Assembly: GCA_035713725.1 (NCBI GenBank)
Contig: DASTMZ010000078.1
Coordinates: forward strand, 1-64,000
Origin: DASQPR01 sp035713725
GTDB taxonomy: Bacteria; Actinomycetota; Actinomycetes; Mycobacteriales; Micromonosporaceae
Direction: 5' to 3'
Length of the DNA stretch: 64,000 nt
Shown: positions 8,257-17,600 of the stretch, piece by piece
Layout: each line of letters begins with the position of its first letter
How positions within the stretch are numbered: position 1 is the stretch's first letter
Translations under genes and position numbers: made by a program
Notes under the pieces: generated by a model
Databases searched by the model: none
The model's input: the letters and a program-made list of their open reading frames with translations, nothing else
Told to the model about the DNA's origin: nothing

Positions 8257-9243
8257 ATGCGCTACATCATCCGGAAGGTGACGCTATTCCTCGTCACGCT
8301 GTGGGCGGCGATCACGCTGAACTTCGCACTCCCACGGTTAATGCCGGGCTCCCCGGTCGACGCGGCGCTGGCCAAGTTCGCGTCGACCGGGCAGCAGATC
8401 ACGGATGCACAGCGACAAGCGATCGAGGTGCAACTCGGCGTCCCACACTCCAATGTGTTCAGTCAGTACGCGCAGTATTGGAAGAGCATCTTCACACTGA
8501 ACTTCGGTAGCTCATATTCGTTTCCGACCGAGACGGTCGCCCACACGATCGGCAAGGCGCTGCCCTGGACGATCCTATTGGTCGGCAGTACCACGGTCAT
8601 CGCGTTCACCATCGGAACACTGCTAGGTGTCTACGCGGGCTGGCGGCGTGGTACGAAGGCCGACTCGTCGGTGACCATCGGCGCTACGTTCTTCGCCGCA
8701 TTCCCGCCGTTCTGGCTCGGCCTGCTGCTCCTCTACCTGCTGGCCTTCAAGTTCGACATCTTTCCGCTCAAGGGCGGCTACAACGAGGGCGCGACGCCGT
8801 CGTTCACGTGGCCGTTCATCCGGGACGCCATCGTGCACAGCATCCTGCCCGCCGCGACGCTTGCCATCACGTCGTTGTCGGGCTGGGTGTTCGGCATGCG
8901 TAACAACATGATCAACACGCTGGGCGAGGACTATGTGACGTTCGCCGAGGCGAACGGCCTCCGCTCGCGTACCGTCGCGTTGCTCTACGCCGCCCGCAAT
9001 GCGTTGCTGCCCAACGTGACCGCGTTCGGGCTGTCGCTTGGCGCGGTGGTCGGTGGTTCGGTCCTCGTCGAGGGCGTCTACAGCTATCCCGGCCTCGGCA
9101 ACCTGCTCTACATCGCGGTGTCCAACCACGACTTCCCGTTGATGCAGGCCCTCTTCCTGGTCATCACGGTGAGCATGCTCGTCGCGATCTTCCTCGTCGA
9201 CCTGCTCTACGTACGACTCGATCCGAGGGTGCGTACCTCATGA
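8257..9243 (+). CDS. ABC importer permease, DppB/OppB type
   Basis: This 328-residue integral membrane protein starts with the DppB-type MRYIIRKVTLFLVTLWAAIT helix. A large extracytoplasmic loop follows (LPRLMPGSPVDAAL, QLGV), then the BPD_transp_1 core. The cytoplasmic coupling (EAA-like) loop is visible around EDYVTFAEANGLRSRTV with a downstream GLSLGAVVGGSVLVEGVYSYPGLG. About six membrane helices are expected. It starts 6 bp after the binding-protein gene and overlaps the next permease by 4 bp. It forms half of the transmembrane channel together with the following gene. Confidence 0.93.
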   Translation: MRYIIRKVTLFLVTLWAAITLNFALPRLMPGSPVDAALAKFASTGQQITDAQRQAIEVQLGVPHSNVFSQYAQYWKSIFTLNFGSSYSFPTETVAHTIGKALPWTILLVGSTTVIAFTIGTLLGVYAGWRRGTKADSSVTIGATFFAAFPPFWLGLLLLYLLAFKFDIFPLKGGYNEGATPSFTWPFIRDAIVHSILPAATLAITSLSGWVFGMRNNMINTLGEDYVTFAEANGLRSRTVALLYAARNALLPNVTAFGLSLGAVVGGSVLVEGVYSYPGLGNLLYIAVSNHDFPLMQALFLVITVSMLVAIFLVDLLYVRLDPRVRTS

Positions 9244-10184
9244 GCATTCTGGCCACCACTTCCACTCCACCCCCCGAAGTGCCCGGGGCCGCCGTGGCGC
9301 TCACGGTTGGCGGTGAGAGTCGTGTGCCCGGCCCGCTGCGGTTCGTCGGCCGAGCACTGCGCACGCTGTGGAGCAACGGCAAGGCTCGCATCGGGCTCAC
9401 CATCATCGCGTTGATGATCCTGATCGCGATCTTTGCTCCGCTGATCGCCAATCACTCGCCGACGGCGACGACGTTCCGGCCGTACCAGAATCCGAGCGGC
9501 TCGAATTGGTTCGGCACGACCGGCAACGGCCAGGACGTGTTCTCCCAGATGGTGTACGGCGCCCGAGTCTCGCTGTTCGTCGGCTTGCTATCCGGGGCCG
9601 GCGCGACGGTGGTGGCGGTCACGCTCGGGCTCGTCTCCGGCTATCGGCCGGGACCGGTCGACGAGGTGATCAGCTTCGTCACCAGTCTCGCGTTGGTGAT
9701 CCCCGGCCTGCCCCTCATGATCATCTTGGCCGCGTACCTGAACAGCCGATCGAAGTGGACGATCATCCTCGTCGTCGCGTTTACCAGTTGGGCGACCGGC
9801 GCACGGGTGATCCGCAGCCAGGCATCGACGCTGCGTACGCGCGACTTCATTGCGTCTGCGCAGTTCTCCGGCGAGCGCCTCTACCGTGTGGTGTTCCGGG
9901 AAATTCTGCCGAACATGACCTCACTCGTCGCCGCCAGCTTCTTCGCGGCGGCCAACGCAGCCGTGATGGCCGAGGCGAGTCTCGAGTTCATCGGCCTCGG
10001 CGATCCGAACACGGTCAGCTGGGGAACGATCCTCTACTACGCCCAGCAGCAAAACTCGTTGCTGACCGGCCAGTGGTTGCTCGTCTTCGCGCCGGGTCTC
10101 GCGATTGCGCTGCTCGCCACCGCCTTCACGCTCGTCAACTTCGGCGTCGACGCGCTCTCGAATCCGCGGCTGAGGGAGAAATGA
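9240..10184 (+). CDS. ABC importer permease, DppC/OppC type
   Basis: This 314-residue partner permease has the OppC-like N-terminal helix (ARIGLTIIALMILIAIFAPL). The family's conserved extracytoplasmic segment follows (WFGTTGNGQDVFSQMVYGARVSL, corresponding to the HxxGTDxxGRDxxSR region). The coupling loop lies around RTRDFIASAQFSGE and is followed by FREILPNM. The start ATG overlaps the upstream stop, and the stop overlaps the ATPase start, so the genes are tightly coupled. The N-terminal 40 residues are polar and cytoplasmic. It pairs with the preceding DppB-like subunit. Confidence 0.93.
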   Translation: MSILATTSTPPPEVPGAAVALTVGGESRVPGPLRFVGRALRTLWSNGKARIGLTIIALMILIAIFAPLIANHSPTATTFRPYQNPSGSNWFGTTGNGQDVFSQMVYGARVSLFVGLLSGAGATVVAVTLGLVSGYRPGPVDEVISFVTSLALVIPGLPLMIILAAYLNSRSKWTIILVVAFTSWATGARVIRSQASTLRTRDFIASAQFSGERLYRVVFREILPNMTSLVAASFFAAANAAVMAEASLEFIGLGDPNTVSWGTILYYAQQQNSLLTGQWLLVFAPGLAIALLATAFTLVNFGVDALSNPRLREK

Positions 10185-11269
10185 TGGCCACGACCACCGG
10201 GCCCACGCTGCTGGAGGCGACGGGCATCAACGTCGTTTACGAACCGGCGCGTGGCGTGCACATCTGGTCGGTCCGCGACGTCAACCTGACGCTGCGGCCG
10301 GGCGAATTCGTCGGCCTGGTCGGCGAGTCCGGATGCGGCAAGTCGACGCTCGGCTTTGCGCTCACGCGTTTGCTAGCGCCGCCGGCAAAACTTCAGTCCG
10401 GCCAGATTCTGTTCGACGGCACCGATATCTCGTTGCTGAGCGGCGAGGACCTACGTCGGCAGCGGCGCGGCGGCTTCGCGATCGTGCTGCAGAGCGGCAT
10501 GAACGCCCTCAATCCAGTTCGTACGATCGCGCATCACTTCGGCGACATCCTCAGGGCGCATGAGCGCGGTCGTGAAGAGTCCAGCAAGCACGAAGTCCGG
10601 CGTCGCGGCATCGAGCTGCTCGGTAAGGTGCATCTCGACGAGTCGGTCCTGAACCGATATCCACATGAACTGTCGGGTGGCATGCGGCAGCGGGTGTCCA
10701 TCGCCCTTGCCCTCGCACTCGAACCGCGCATGATCGTGTTTGACGAGCCAACCACTGCGCTGGACGTGATCGCGCAGAAGGCGGTCATGCGCACCATCAA
10801 GGAGCTGCAGCGGGAAAACGGCTTCACGGCCATTCTCATCAGCCACGACCTCGGCATTGTGCTGGAGGCGACGGACCGAGTGATCGTGATGTACGCCGGC
10901 GAAGTCGTCGAGGACCAGCCATCCCGGGCGCTCGGCAGCGGATTGCACCACCCGTACACCGAAGCGCTCTTGCGCTGTTATGCCGATCCGCGCGCGGACG
11001 AGATCCACCTCGGCGGCATTCCCGGCACGCCGCCCGACCTGTCGCTGTCGCTGGCAGGCTGTCCGTTCGCACCGCGGTGTCCGCTCGCCGAGGACATCTG
11101 CCGACGCGAAGATCCGCCATTGACGCCGCTGGGCGACGGGCTCGCGGCCTGCCACGTCCGCGCGCGCGAGGCCAGCTCCGGCCCTGAAGACATTGCCACG
11201 GTACGGCAGCCACAAACGCCGTTCACACCGGACACGGCCGACTCGACGGAGGTCTCGCATGGCCAGTGA
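10181..11269 (+). CDS. ABC importer ATPase, DppD/OppD type
   Basis: This 362-residue nucleotide-binding subunit has all motifs: Walker A GLVGESGCGKST, Q-loop in IVLQSGMNALNP, signature LSGGMRQRV, Walker B MIVFDEPTTALD and switch His in LISHDLG. The C-terminal oligopeptide-transporter extension is present, with the cysteine cluster CPFAPRCPLAEDIC...C. In this family that cluster can bind an iron-sulphur centre. The ATG overlaps the permease stop; a second ATG one codon later is equally possible. The in-frame region upstream is only an alternative frame of the permease gene. It works as a heterodimer with the next ATPase. Confidence 0.93.
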   Translation: MMATTTGPTLLEATGINVVYEPARGVHIWSVRDVNLTLRPGEFVGLVGESGCGKSTLGFALTRLLAPPAKLQSGQILFDGTDISLLSGEDLRRQRRGGFAIVLQSGMNALNPVRTIAHHFGDILRAHERGREESSKHEVRRRGIELLGKVHLDESVLNRYPHELSGGMRQRVSIALALALEPRMIVFDEPTTALDVIAQKAVMRTIKELQRENGFTAILISHDLGIVLEATDRVIVMYAGEVVEDQPSRALGSGLHHPYTEALLRCYADPRADEIHLGGIPGTPPDLSLSLAGCPFAPRCPLAEDICRREDPPLTPLGDGLAACHVRAREASSGPEDIATVRQPQTPFTPDTADSTEVSHGQ

Positions 11270-12149
11270 TCCGACCGAGAAGCAGCCCCCCACGGTCGTC
11301 ACGCAGAGAACGGACGCACCGAGAGTGCGCCGTTCCGTCGTTCCCGCGCTCGCTGTCGCGCACGCAACGAAGATCTACAAGGCGCGCGGCCAGGGCCGCG
11401 GTGCGACAGTTACGGCCGTCGACGATGTGTCATTCACGATCGAGCCAGGCGCGGCGATCGGCTTGGTCGGAGCGAGCGGCAGTGGTAAGAGCACGTTGGC
11501 CAAGCTGATCACCGCATCGGAGCGGCCGACGAGCGGGACGATCCGGTTCGGCGACATCGAGGTCGACCGCCTGCGCTCGGGCGGACGGCGCGCCTATCAC
11601 CGCCGGGTGCAGATGGTGTTCCAGGACCCGTACGGTGCGCTCAATCCGTTGCACACGGTGGAGTACACGGTGATGCGGCCGTGTCAGAACATCCTCGGCA
11701 TGTCTGCGCGTGAGGCGTCGCGACGCGTACACGAATTGCTGGAAACCGTCGGGCTCAACCCGGCCGCGCAGTACGCATCGAAGCTGCCGCACCAGCTCTC
11801 TGGCGGGCAGCGCCAGCGGGTGGTCGTTGCCCGGGCGCTGGCGTGCGATCCGGACGTGATCGTTGCCGACGAACCGGTGTCGATGCTCGATGTGTCGTTG
11901 CGCGCGGGCGTCCTGTCGCTGTTGGGCCGACTCCGGGACGAACGCGGACTGAGCTTGCTCTACATCACGCATGACTTGCTCAGCGCCCGCGTCGTCACCG
12001 ACCAGATCCTGGTCCTCAACGGCGGCCGCGTAGTGGAAAGCGGTGTGACGAAACAGGTTCTGCAGCATCCGCAGGACGAATACACGAAGCGGCTGCTCGA
12101 CGCCGTCGCGACGCCGTTCCCAACGAATCGCTCGTCGATCGCTGCTTGA
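11259..12149 (+). CDS. ABC importer ATPase, DppF/OppF type
   Basis: This 296-residue second ATPase subunit has Walker A GLVGASGSGKST, Q-loop MVFQDPYGALNP, signature LSGGQRQRV, Walker B VIVADEPVSMLDV and switch His in YITHDL. Its first 30 residues are polar and variable. I chose the ATG that follows a GGAGG site and overlaps the preceding ATPase gene by 11 bp. The C-terminus lacks the long oligopeptide-transporter extension of its partner (ends near LLDAVATP plus a short tail). This is common for the F subunit of such pairs. It completes a five-gene importer. Confidence 0.92.
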   Translation: MASDPTEKQPPTVVTQRTDAPRVRRSVVPALAVAHATKIYKARGQGRGATVTAVDDVSFTIEPGAAIGLVGASGSGKSTLAKLITASERPTSGTIRFGDIEVDRLRSGGRRAYHRRVQMVFQDPYGALNPLHTVEYTVMRPCQNILGMSAREASRRVHELLETVGLNPAAQYASKLPHQLSGGQRQRVVVARALACDPDVIVADEPVSMLDVSLRAGVLSLLGRLRDERGLSLLYITHDLLSARVVTDQILVLNGGRVVESGVTKQVLQHPQDEYTKRLLDAVATPFPTNRSSIAA

Positions 12150-12210
12150 TCGTCGCCGTTCGGTGGTCGCGCGTGCGTCGTCGTCGAAGACACGAGAAGG
12201 GTTTGGGGAG

Positions 12211-13878
12211 ATGACAACAAGGCAATCCACGATCGCGCAACGGTGTTGTGCGTTCGCTGGGGTACTCGTGCTCGCGGTGTTCGGGGTGGCGCAGTCCGCC
12301 ACGGCCGACGCGAGCTCGAACCACCCGCCGTCCGGGAAGTCAGTAAAGAACTACGGCGGGCTGACACCCGCCCAGCGGGCAGGGCTGATGGGAATCGCGC
12401 GGGACACCTGGAAGTTCTTCGCCGCCGATGTCGACCCCACGACGCACCTACCGATGGACAACATCACGTACGCCGGTGGTTCGGCGACGCCGACGTCGAC
12501 CGGCCAGTACACCGGCGCTTCGAACATCGGCGTTTACCTATGGTCGGTCGTCTCGGCCGAAGACCTCGGTCTAGTGTCGCGGTCGACGGCGATCGCGATG
12601 ATCTCCGCAACGCTTACCGAGGTCAGTCAGCTCGACCGGTCGAACGGCTTCCTCTACCAGTGGTACGACACCACCAACGGCAAGGTGCTGTTGAATCCCG
12701 GACAGGGCGATTGCCCGAGCGTCGGCAACACGTTCGACAACTGCTCGTTCCTATCAAACGTCGACAACGGTTGGTACGCCTCGGCTCTGATCGTCGTACG
12801 TCAGGCGCTGCCCGAGTTGGCGCCGATGGCCGATGCGTTGCTGAACCAGATGAACTTCGGCATCTTCTACGACGATCGTGCCGAGACGCACTGCAACGTC
12901 AACCCGGCGATTGCCGGCAACCAGCCGACCGGCCAGATGTACGGCGGCTACTACGTCGGGTCGCCGCCGGACGTGGGCGACAACTGGACGCACTATTACC
13001 ACAACGGTGCGCTCTACAGCGATCCACGGATCTCGGCCTACATCGGCATGGGACTGCACCAGATGCCCGGCAACGTGTGGTGGCGGAGCTGGCGTGAATT
13101 GCCGCCGCCGGCGCCGTTCGCCGACTGTGCGACGAGCGACCCAGACTTCTCCTGGCAAGGACAGTGGCCGATGGGCGGGCAGTGGAAGACCATCACCGAC
13201 CCGGTATCGCACCAAAGGTTCCCGGTCTGGGAGGGGCATTACACGTATCCGAACTCGAACCTCTCGTTCATGCCGACGTGGGCCGGCGGGATGTTCGAGG
13301 GCCTCATGCCCAACGAGGTCGTACCCGAGACGAGCTGGGGTCCGTCCAGCTTCGGTCTGGCCGACGCCCGGACCGCTCAAGTCCAGATCAAGTACGCCAC
13401 ACAATCGCTCGGCTACTCGGTCTGGGGGATGTCGCCGTCGTCCACCGCCGACGACACCGGAAACTACGGGGGCTTCGGCGTCGAAGGGCTGACATTCCCG
13501 TACCACGGCGGTGGCGCGACCGCGGCCGACCCGAACCTCGCGCTGTCGCAGTGCTACGCCTGTGCGTCCGAGGACACCGTGACACCACACGCGTCGTTCC
13601 TCGCGCTCGATGTCGCACCACAGCAGGCGTACGCGAACATCCAGAAGTTGCGCACGCTCTACCCCGGTGTATACGGCGCCAATGGGTTCTTCGACGCGGT
13701 GAACCCGACGACCGGATCTGTCGGGCACCGAATCCTGGTACTCGATCAGTCCATGATCATGGCCTCGCTGGACAATGCCTTGCACAACCGTGCATTGCAA
13801 CGCGACTTCGCGAGCGATCCGGTCTCATGGGCGGCGCAGGCGTACCTGGCGGCCGAGCACATGACGCTCGGCAACTGA
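12211..13878 (+). CDS. Secreted PF10091 glucoamylase-like enzyme (GH144/GH162-related)
   Basis: The start ATG follows a GGGGAG site. The first 35 residues form a Sec signal peptide (basic start, AFAGVLVLAVFGVAQ core, cleavage near SATADA). The mature protein is an (alpha/alpha)6-type enzyme matching the 'glucoamylase-like' family. Typical segments are IGVYLWSVVSAEDLG, GFLYQWYDT, FLSNVDNGWYAS, GGMFEGLMP, YSVWGMSPSS, TVTPHASFLALD, NGFFDAVNP and LDQSMIMASLDN. Characterised relatives are endo-beta-1,2-glucanases and related glucan hydrolases; exact specificity is inference. It lies 61 bp after the importer genes on the same strand and a strong hairpin follows its stop. This suggests it makes the oligosaccharides that the importer takes up. 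Confidence 0.82.
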   Translation: MTTRQSTIAQRCCAFAGVLVLAVFGVAQSATADASSNHPPSGKSVKNYGGLTPAQRAGLMGIARDTWKFFAADVDPTTHLPMDNITYAGGSATPTSTGQYTGASNIGVYLWSVVSAEDLGLVSRSTAIAMISATLTEVSQLDRSNGFLYQWYDTTNGKVLLNPGQGDCPSVGNTFDNCSFLSNVDNGWYASALIVVRQALPELAPMADALLNQMNFGIFYDDRAETHCNVNPAIAGNQPTGQMYGGYYVGSPPDVGDNWTHYYHNGALYSDPRISAYIGMGLHQMPGNVWWRSWRELPPPAPFADCATSDPDFSWQGQWPMGGQWKTITDPVSHQRFPVWEGHYTYPNSNLSFMPTWAGGMFEGLMPNEVVPETSWGPSSFGLADARTAQVQIKYATQSLGYSVWGMSPSSTADDTGNYGGFGVEGLTFPYHGGGATAADPNLALSQCYACASEDTVTPHASFLALDVAPQQAYANIQKLRTLYPGVYGANGFFDAVNPTTGSVGHRILVLDQSMIMASLDNALHNRALQRDFASDPVSWAAQAYLAAEHMTLGN

Positions 13879-13896
13879 CGCAAGTCGATAGTGGTA

Positions 13897-13930
13897 TCCG
13901 GCCCGCGGTGCACTGGCACCGCGGGCCGGA
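13897..13930 (+). terminator. Hairpin terminator after the carbohydrate-uptake operon
   Basis: A perfect 15-bp GC-rich stem (left arm TCCGGCCCGCGGTGC) with an ACTG tetraloop begins 18 bp after the stop of the PF10091 gene. No U-tract follows, only CCCTTCC. This is usual for actinobacterial hairpin terminators. It marks the likely 3' end of the glycosidase-importer operon. Confidence 0.75.
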
Positions 13931-14017
13931 CCCTTCCACCACCGCGCGCGTGACGAGCCGATGCGGTCGCCGCCCGGAATGCTCGACACGGTTGTGCCGG
14001 CGAGACAGGATCGAGGC

Positions 14018-14617
14018 ATGGGCTCCAACAACCTCGCTCGCAACGAGGTGCTGCGGACTGCGCGGCTGTCGCTGCGCCGACCGACCAGCGCTGACATCGA
14101 CGCCATCTACCGCATTCACAGCGATCCGAGGACATACGCTCACAACCCTGGTGACGCGCTTTCCACCCGCGAGGAAGCGGAGAGTCTTTACCAACGCTGG
14201 AACGAGCACTGGCAACAGCACGGCTTCGGCTACTGGACCATCCATGGTCGCGCCAGCCTGCCAACCGACCAGCGGCTCGGCTTCTGCGGCGTAAAGCTGA
14301 TGCAACTGCACGGCCGTACGACTCTCAACCTCTTCTACCGACTCGACCCGCTGGTCTGGGGCAAGGGAATAGCCACCGAAGCAGCCACCGCGGTCGTCGA
14401 GTGGGCGTCTGCAAACCAGCCCAACCAGCCGCTCGTCGCCCGAGTTCGTCCCGGCAACGCAGCGTCGCTGAAGGTCGCTGCGCGCACCGGCCTGCGTCGC
14501 ACTCCCCAGCTGGACACCGACGGCTACGACGGCTTTGACTGGATTTTCACGTCGAACTGGCCGGACGACACCGAGTCAGCCGACGACACGGAGCCAGCGC
14601 AGAACCCGCGCCCATGA
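14018..14617 (+). CDS. GNAT-family N-acetyltransferase (RimJ/RimL type)
   Basis: This 199-residue protein begins with the RimJ/RimL-like LRTARLSLRRPTSADIDAIYRIHSDPRTYAHNP. The acetyl-CoA-binding motif A region is VWGKGIATEAATAVVEWA and a later segment is ARVRPGNAASLKVAARTGLRR (about residues 145-165). These features are typical of acetyltransferases acting on N-termini or small amines, but the substrate is unknown. The ATG chosen puts the conserved beta-1 strand near the N-terminus. The last 15 residues are acidic and probably disordered. It stands alone after a terminator, so it belongs to no clear operon. Confidence 0.85.
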   Translation: MGSNNLARNEVLRTARLSLRRPTSADIDAIYRIHSDPRTYAHNPGDALSTREEAESLYQRWNEHWQQHGFGYWTIHGRASLPTDQRLGFCGVKLMQLHGRTTLNLFYRLDPLVWGKGIATEAATAVVEWASANQPNQPLVARVRPGNAASLKVAARTGLRRTPQLDTDGYDGFDWIFTSNWPDDTESADDTEPAQNPRP

Positions 14618-14673
14618 GTTCACATGGAGCTTCGGAATCCCTTACCGCAGACCGCGACGTGGACATCACAGAG

Positions 14674-17600
14674 CTACACGTTGTTGGCGAGCGCCGTCAA
14701 CGTCGCTGCCTGGCTGCTGGTCAGCCATTGTCCGGCCACGAGCGCTTGGACTGTCTGCCCGTACACCCGAAGTAGCGCGGCCCTCGCGGCCGGCGTCGCC
14801 GCGTGCGCTGCCTCGAGGATCGCGGTGGTCGCGACGGCAACAACCGCCGAAACGACCAAGCGCGCGACGGGGCCGGCGGTGCGGTATCGGTCGGAGCCCT
14901 GCACAAACTGGGTGGTTAGCGCGCCGAGGTCCGCCGCCCTGACTGTCACCGTGAACGTCGTCGATCCGGAGCCGACGTTGCCGGCCTTGTCGGTGGCTTG
15001 CGCCGACAGCGTGTGCTCGCCGGCGCCGAAGGACCAAGCGGGACCGTTTGCCCCGGCACACGTCGAGCTGTCGATCCCGGACAGAGAGTCGCTGGCCGTG
15101 CACGAGATGGCGACGTTGTTCAGAACGCCGTACGTGCCGGCGTTGCCTGTGTACGTGACCGTCGGCGCAGCGGTGTCGATGAGCGCCGGGTAGCTCGCGC
15201 TGGCGGTGTTACCAGCCTTGTCGACACAGGTGCCGGTCGCGGTACCGCTGACGGTCAGTACGTCGTCGGCTAGGTCGCTCGCCGAAGCATCGACACCGGA
15301 TCCGGCGTCGGTGCACGTGTATGAGACAGTCACCGACGTGTTATTCCAGCCGTTCGCGTTCGCGGCCGGGCTAGCGTTCGCGACGATCGTCGGCGGCGTA
15401 CGGTCCACACCGTCGGGCGAACCGATGCCGGCGCCGTCAGCGGCCAGGAATGCACCGTTGACACCGACCACGCTCAGCGTCGACACGACCGGCAACGGCA
15501 ATGTGGTAGAGCCGAGACCGACGGTGTTGTCGAAAGTCGCGAACGGCGTTGATGTCGGCGACGCAGCGAATGCGATGCCGGTCACCCGGTTGCCCATCGC
15601 GTCGAACAGGTTTATCGCGTCGCCGCCGGTCGACAGGCCGACGCCGGAGCCGCCGTAGTGACCAATCAGGAATCCGGACGGCAGGGTGGCCGAACCGAAC
15701 CACGCCTGCGCGAACGCCGCGGTCACTGCTGCGTCGTCCAAACCGCCGGTGTCCTCGAAGAACACTGCCGACTCGCCGGCCGGCAGCGACGACACGCCAA
15801 GCAGCGGTACGGCGTTGGCGAACTGGTTCGAGTTGTCGTCCATCTTCCAGCCGGCCAGATCCACCGCGGTCGAACCGGTGTTGGTGAGCTCGAACCAGTC
15901 CACGGCGTAGGTAGAGTTCCCGCTGCCCCACGGTGCCGCCTCGGAAACGATGACCGGTGGGGGTGGGGGAGCCGTGACAGTGGCGGCCCCTGGGGAGCCG
16001 ATCTCGTTACCGTCGGCGGCGAGGAACGCGCCGTTGGAGCCGACCGCACTTAGCGCGGACACGACGGGTAGCGGCTGCGTTGTGGAGCCGAGTCCTGCCG
16101 TGTTGTCGAACGTCGCAAACGGCGCCGACGAAGGCGAGGCGCCGAACGCGATGCCGGTGACCGGGTCGCCCGACGCAGCGAACAGCGTCACTGCGTCGCC
16201 GCCTGTCGACAGGCCGACGCCGGAGCCGCCGTAGTGGCCGATGAGGAAACCGGCCGGCAGGGTCGACGTACCGAACCAGGCCTGCGCGAAGGCAGCGGTA
16301 ACGGTGGCGTCGTCCAGGCCGCCGGTGTCCTCGAAGAACACCGTCGACCTGCCAGCCGGCAGCGTCGACACGCCGAGCATCGCTACCGCGGTAGCGATGT
16401 TGTCCGAGCTGTCGTCCATCTTCCAGCCGGTGAGGTCCACCGCCGAGCCGCCGGTGTTGGTGACCTCGAACCAGTCCACCGCGTACGGGCTGTTTCCGCT
16501 GCCCCACGGCGCGACCTCGGACACGGTCACCGACGTCGGCGGGGGAGGCGGTGGAGTCGTCGCGGTGACGTCGCCGGGGGAGCCGATCTCGGCGCCATCG
16601 GCCGCGAGGAACGCGCCGTTCACGTTGGCCACACTCACCCGCGACACCACCGGTGCCACCAGGTTTCCGCTGCTGCTCAGGCCGCCACGGTTGTCGAACG
16701 TCGCCAGCGGCGGCGTGGACGGCGACGCACCGAAGCTGACGCCAGTCACACGGTTTCCGGCAGCGTCGAACACGTTGATCCCGTCACCGCTGGTCGACAG
16801 GCCGACCCCGGAGCCGCCGTAATGCCCGATTAGGAATCCGGACGGTGGTGTGGCGGAGCCGAACCACGCTTGTGAGAACGCGGCCGTCACGGTGGCGTCG
16901 TCCAGACCGGTGTCCTCGAAGAACACCGCGGACTTGCCGGCCGGCAGCGTCGACACACCGGCCAGGGGCACGGCGTTGGCGAACTGGTTCGAGCTGTCGT
17001 CCATCTTCCAGCCGGTCAGGTCTACCGGTGACGAGCTGTCGTTGGTCAGCTCGAACCAGTCGGCGCCGTACCCGGCCGTGCCACTGCCCCATGGCGCCGC
17101 CTCGGAGATGGTCATCCGCGGCACGGTGGGTTGGACGGACGGCGGCGCGTACACCCACAACTGTGGGTGGTCCGCGTCACCGCCACCGTCCTCGTTGACC
17201 GTGTACAGGTAGCCGTCGCGGTCCATCGTCAGACCCTCGTGCGTCTCCTCGGGTACCGAGATCCCGCTCGTCGGGTCACTGATGGTCAGCGAGCTCTCGA
17301 CGTGTCCGGAGCGGTCGATGTTCTCGATCTTGCCCGACTCCTGGCTGATGATCAGCAGGTGAGTCGTGTCCGGGCCGGTGAGGTTGGGCAGATTCGACAG
17401 CGCAAAGACATCGGAGAAATCGTTCAGTGAAGCGAGCGAGGGGTCGAAGAGGTCGGTCGACTCGTCGGTGGTGGGTGAGCCGTTCGTTGCGGTGCCGTCC
17501 GCGAAGTCGATGTTGGTCTGGAAGATGCTCTCCGGAGTCATCTCCTTGACGACGATGAAGCCCGGCGAGTCGGGGGTAGACGTCTGTGGGTCGTACGAGA

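Noticed and set aside
15437..16507. Arg-rich open frames on both strands inside the lamin-tail repeats
   Set aside because: They recur at the same offset in each repeat because the underlying DNA is repeated. None has a domain or ribosome-binding site.
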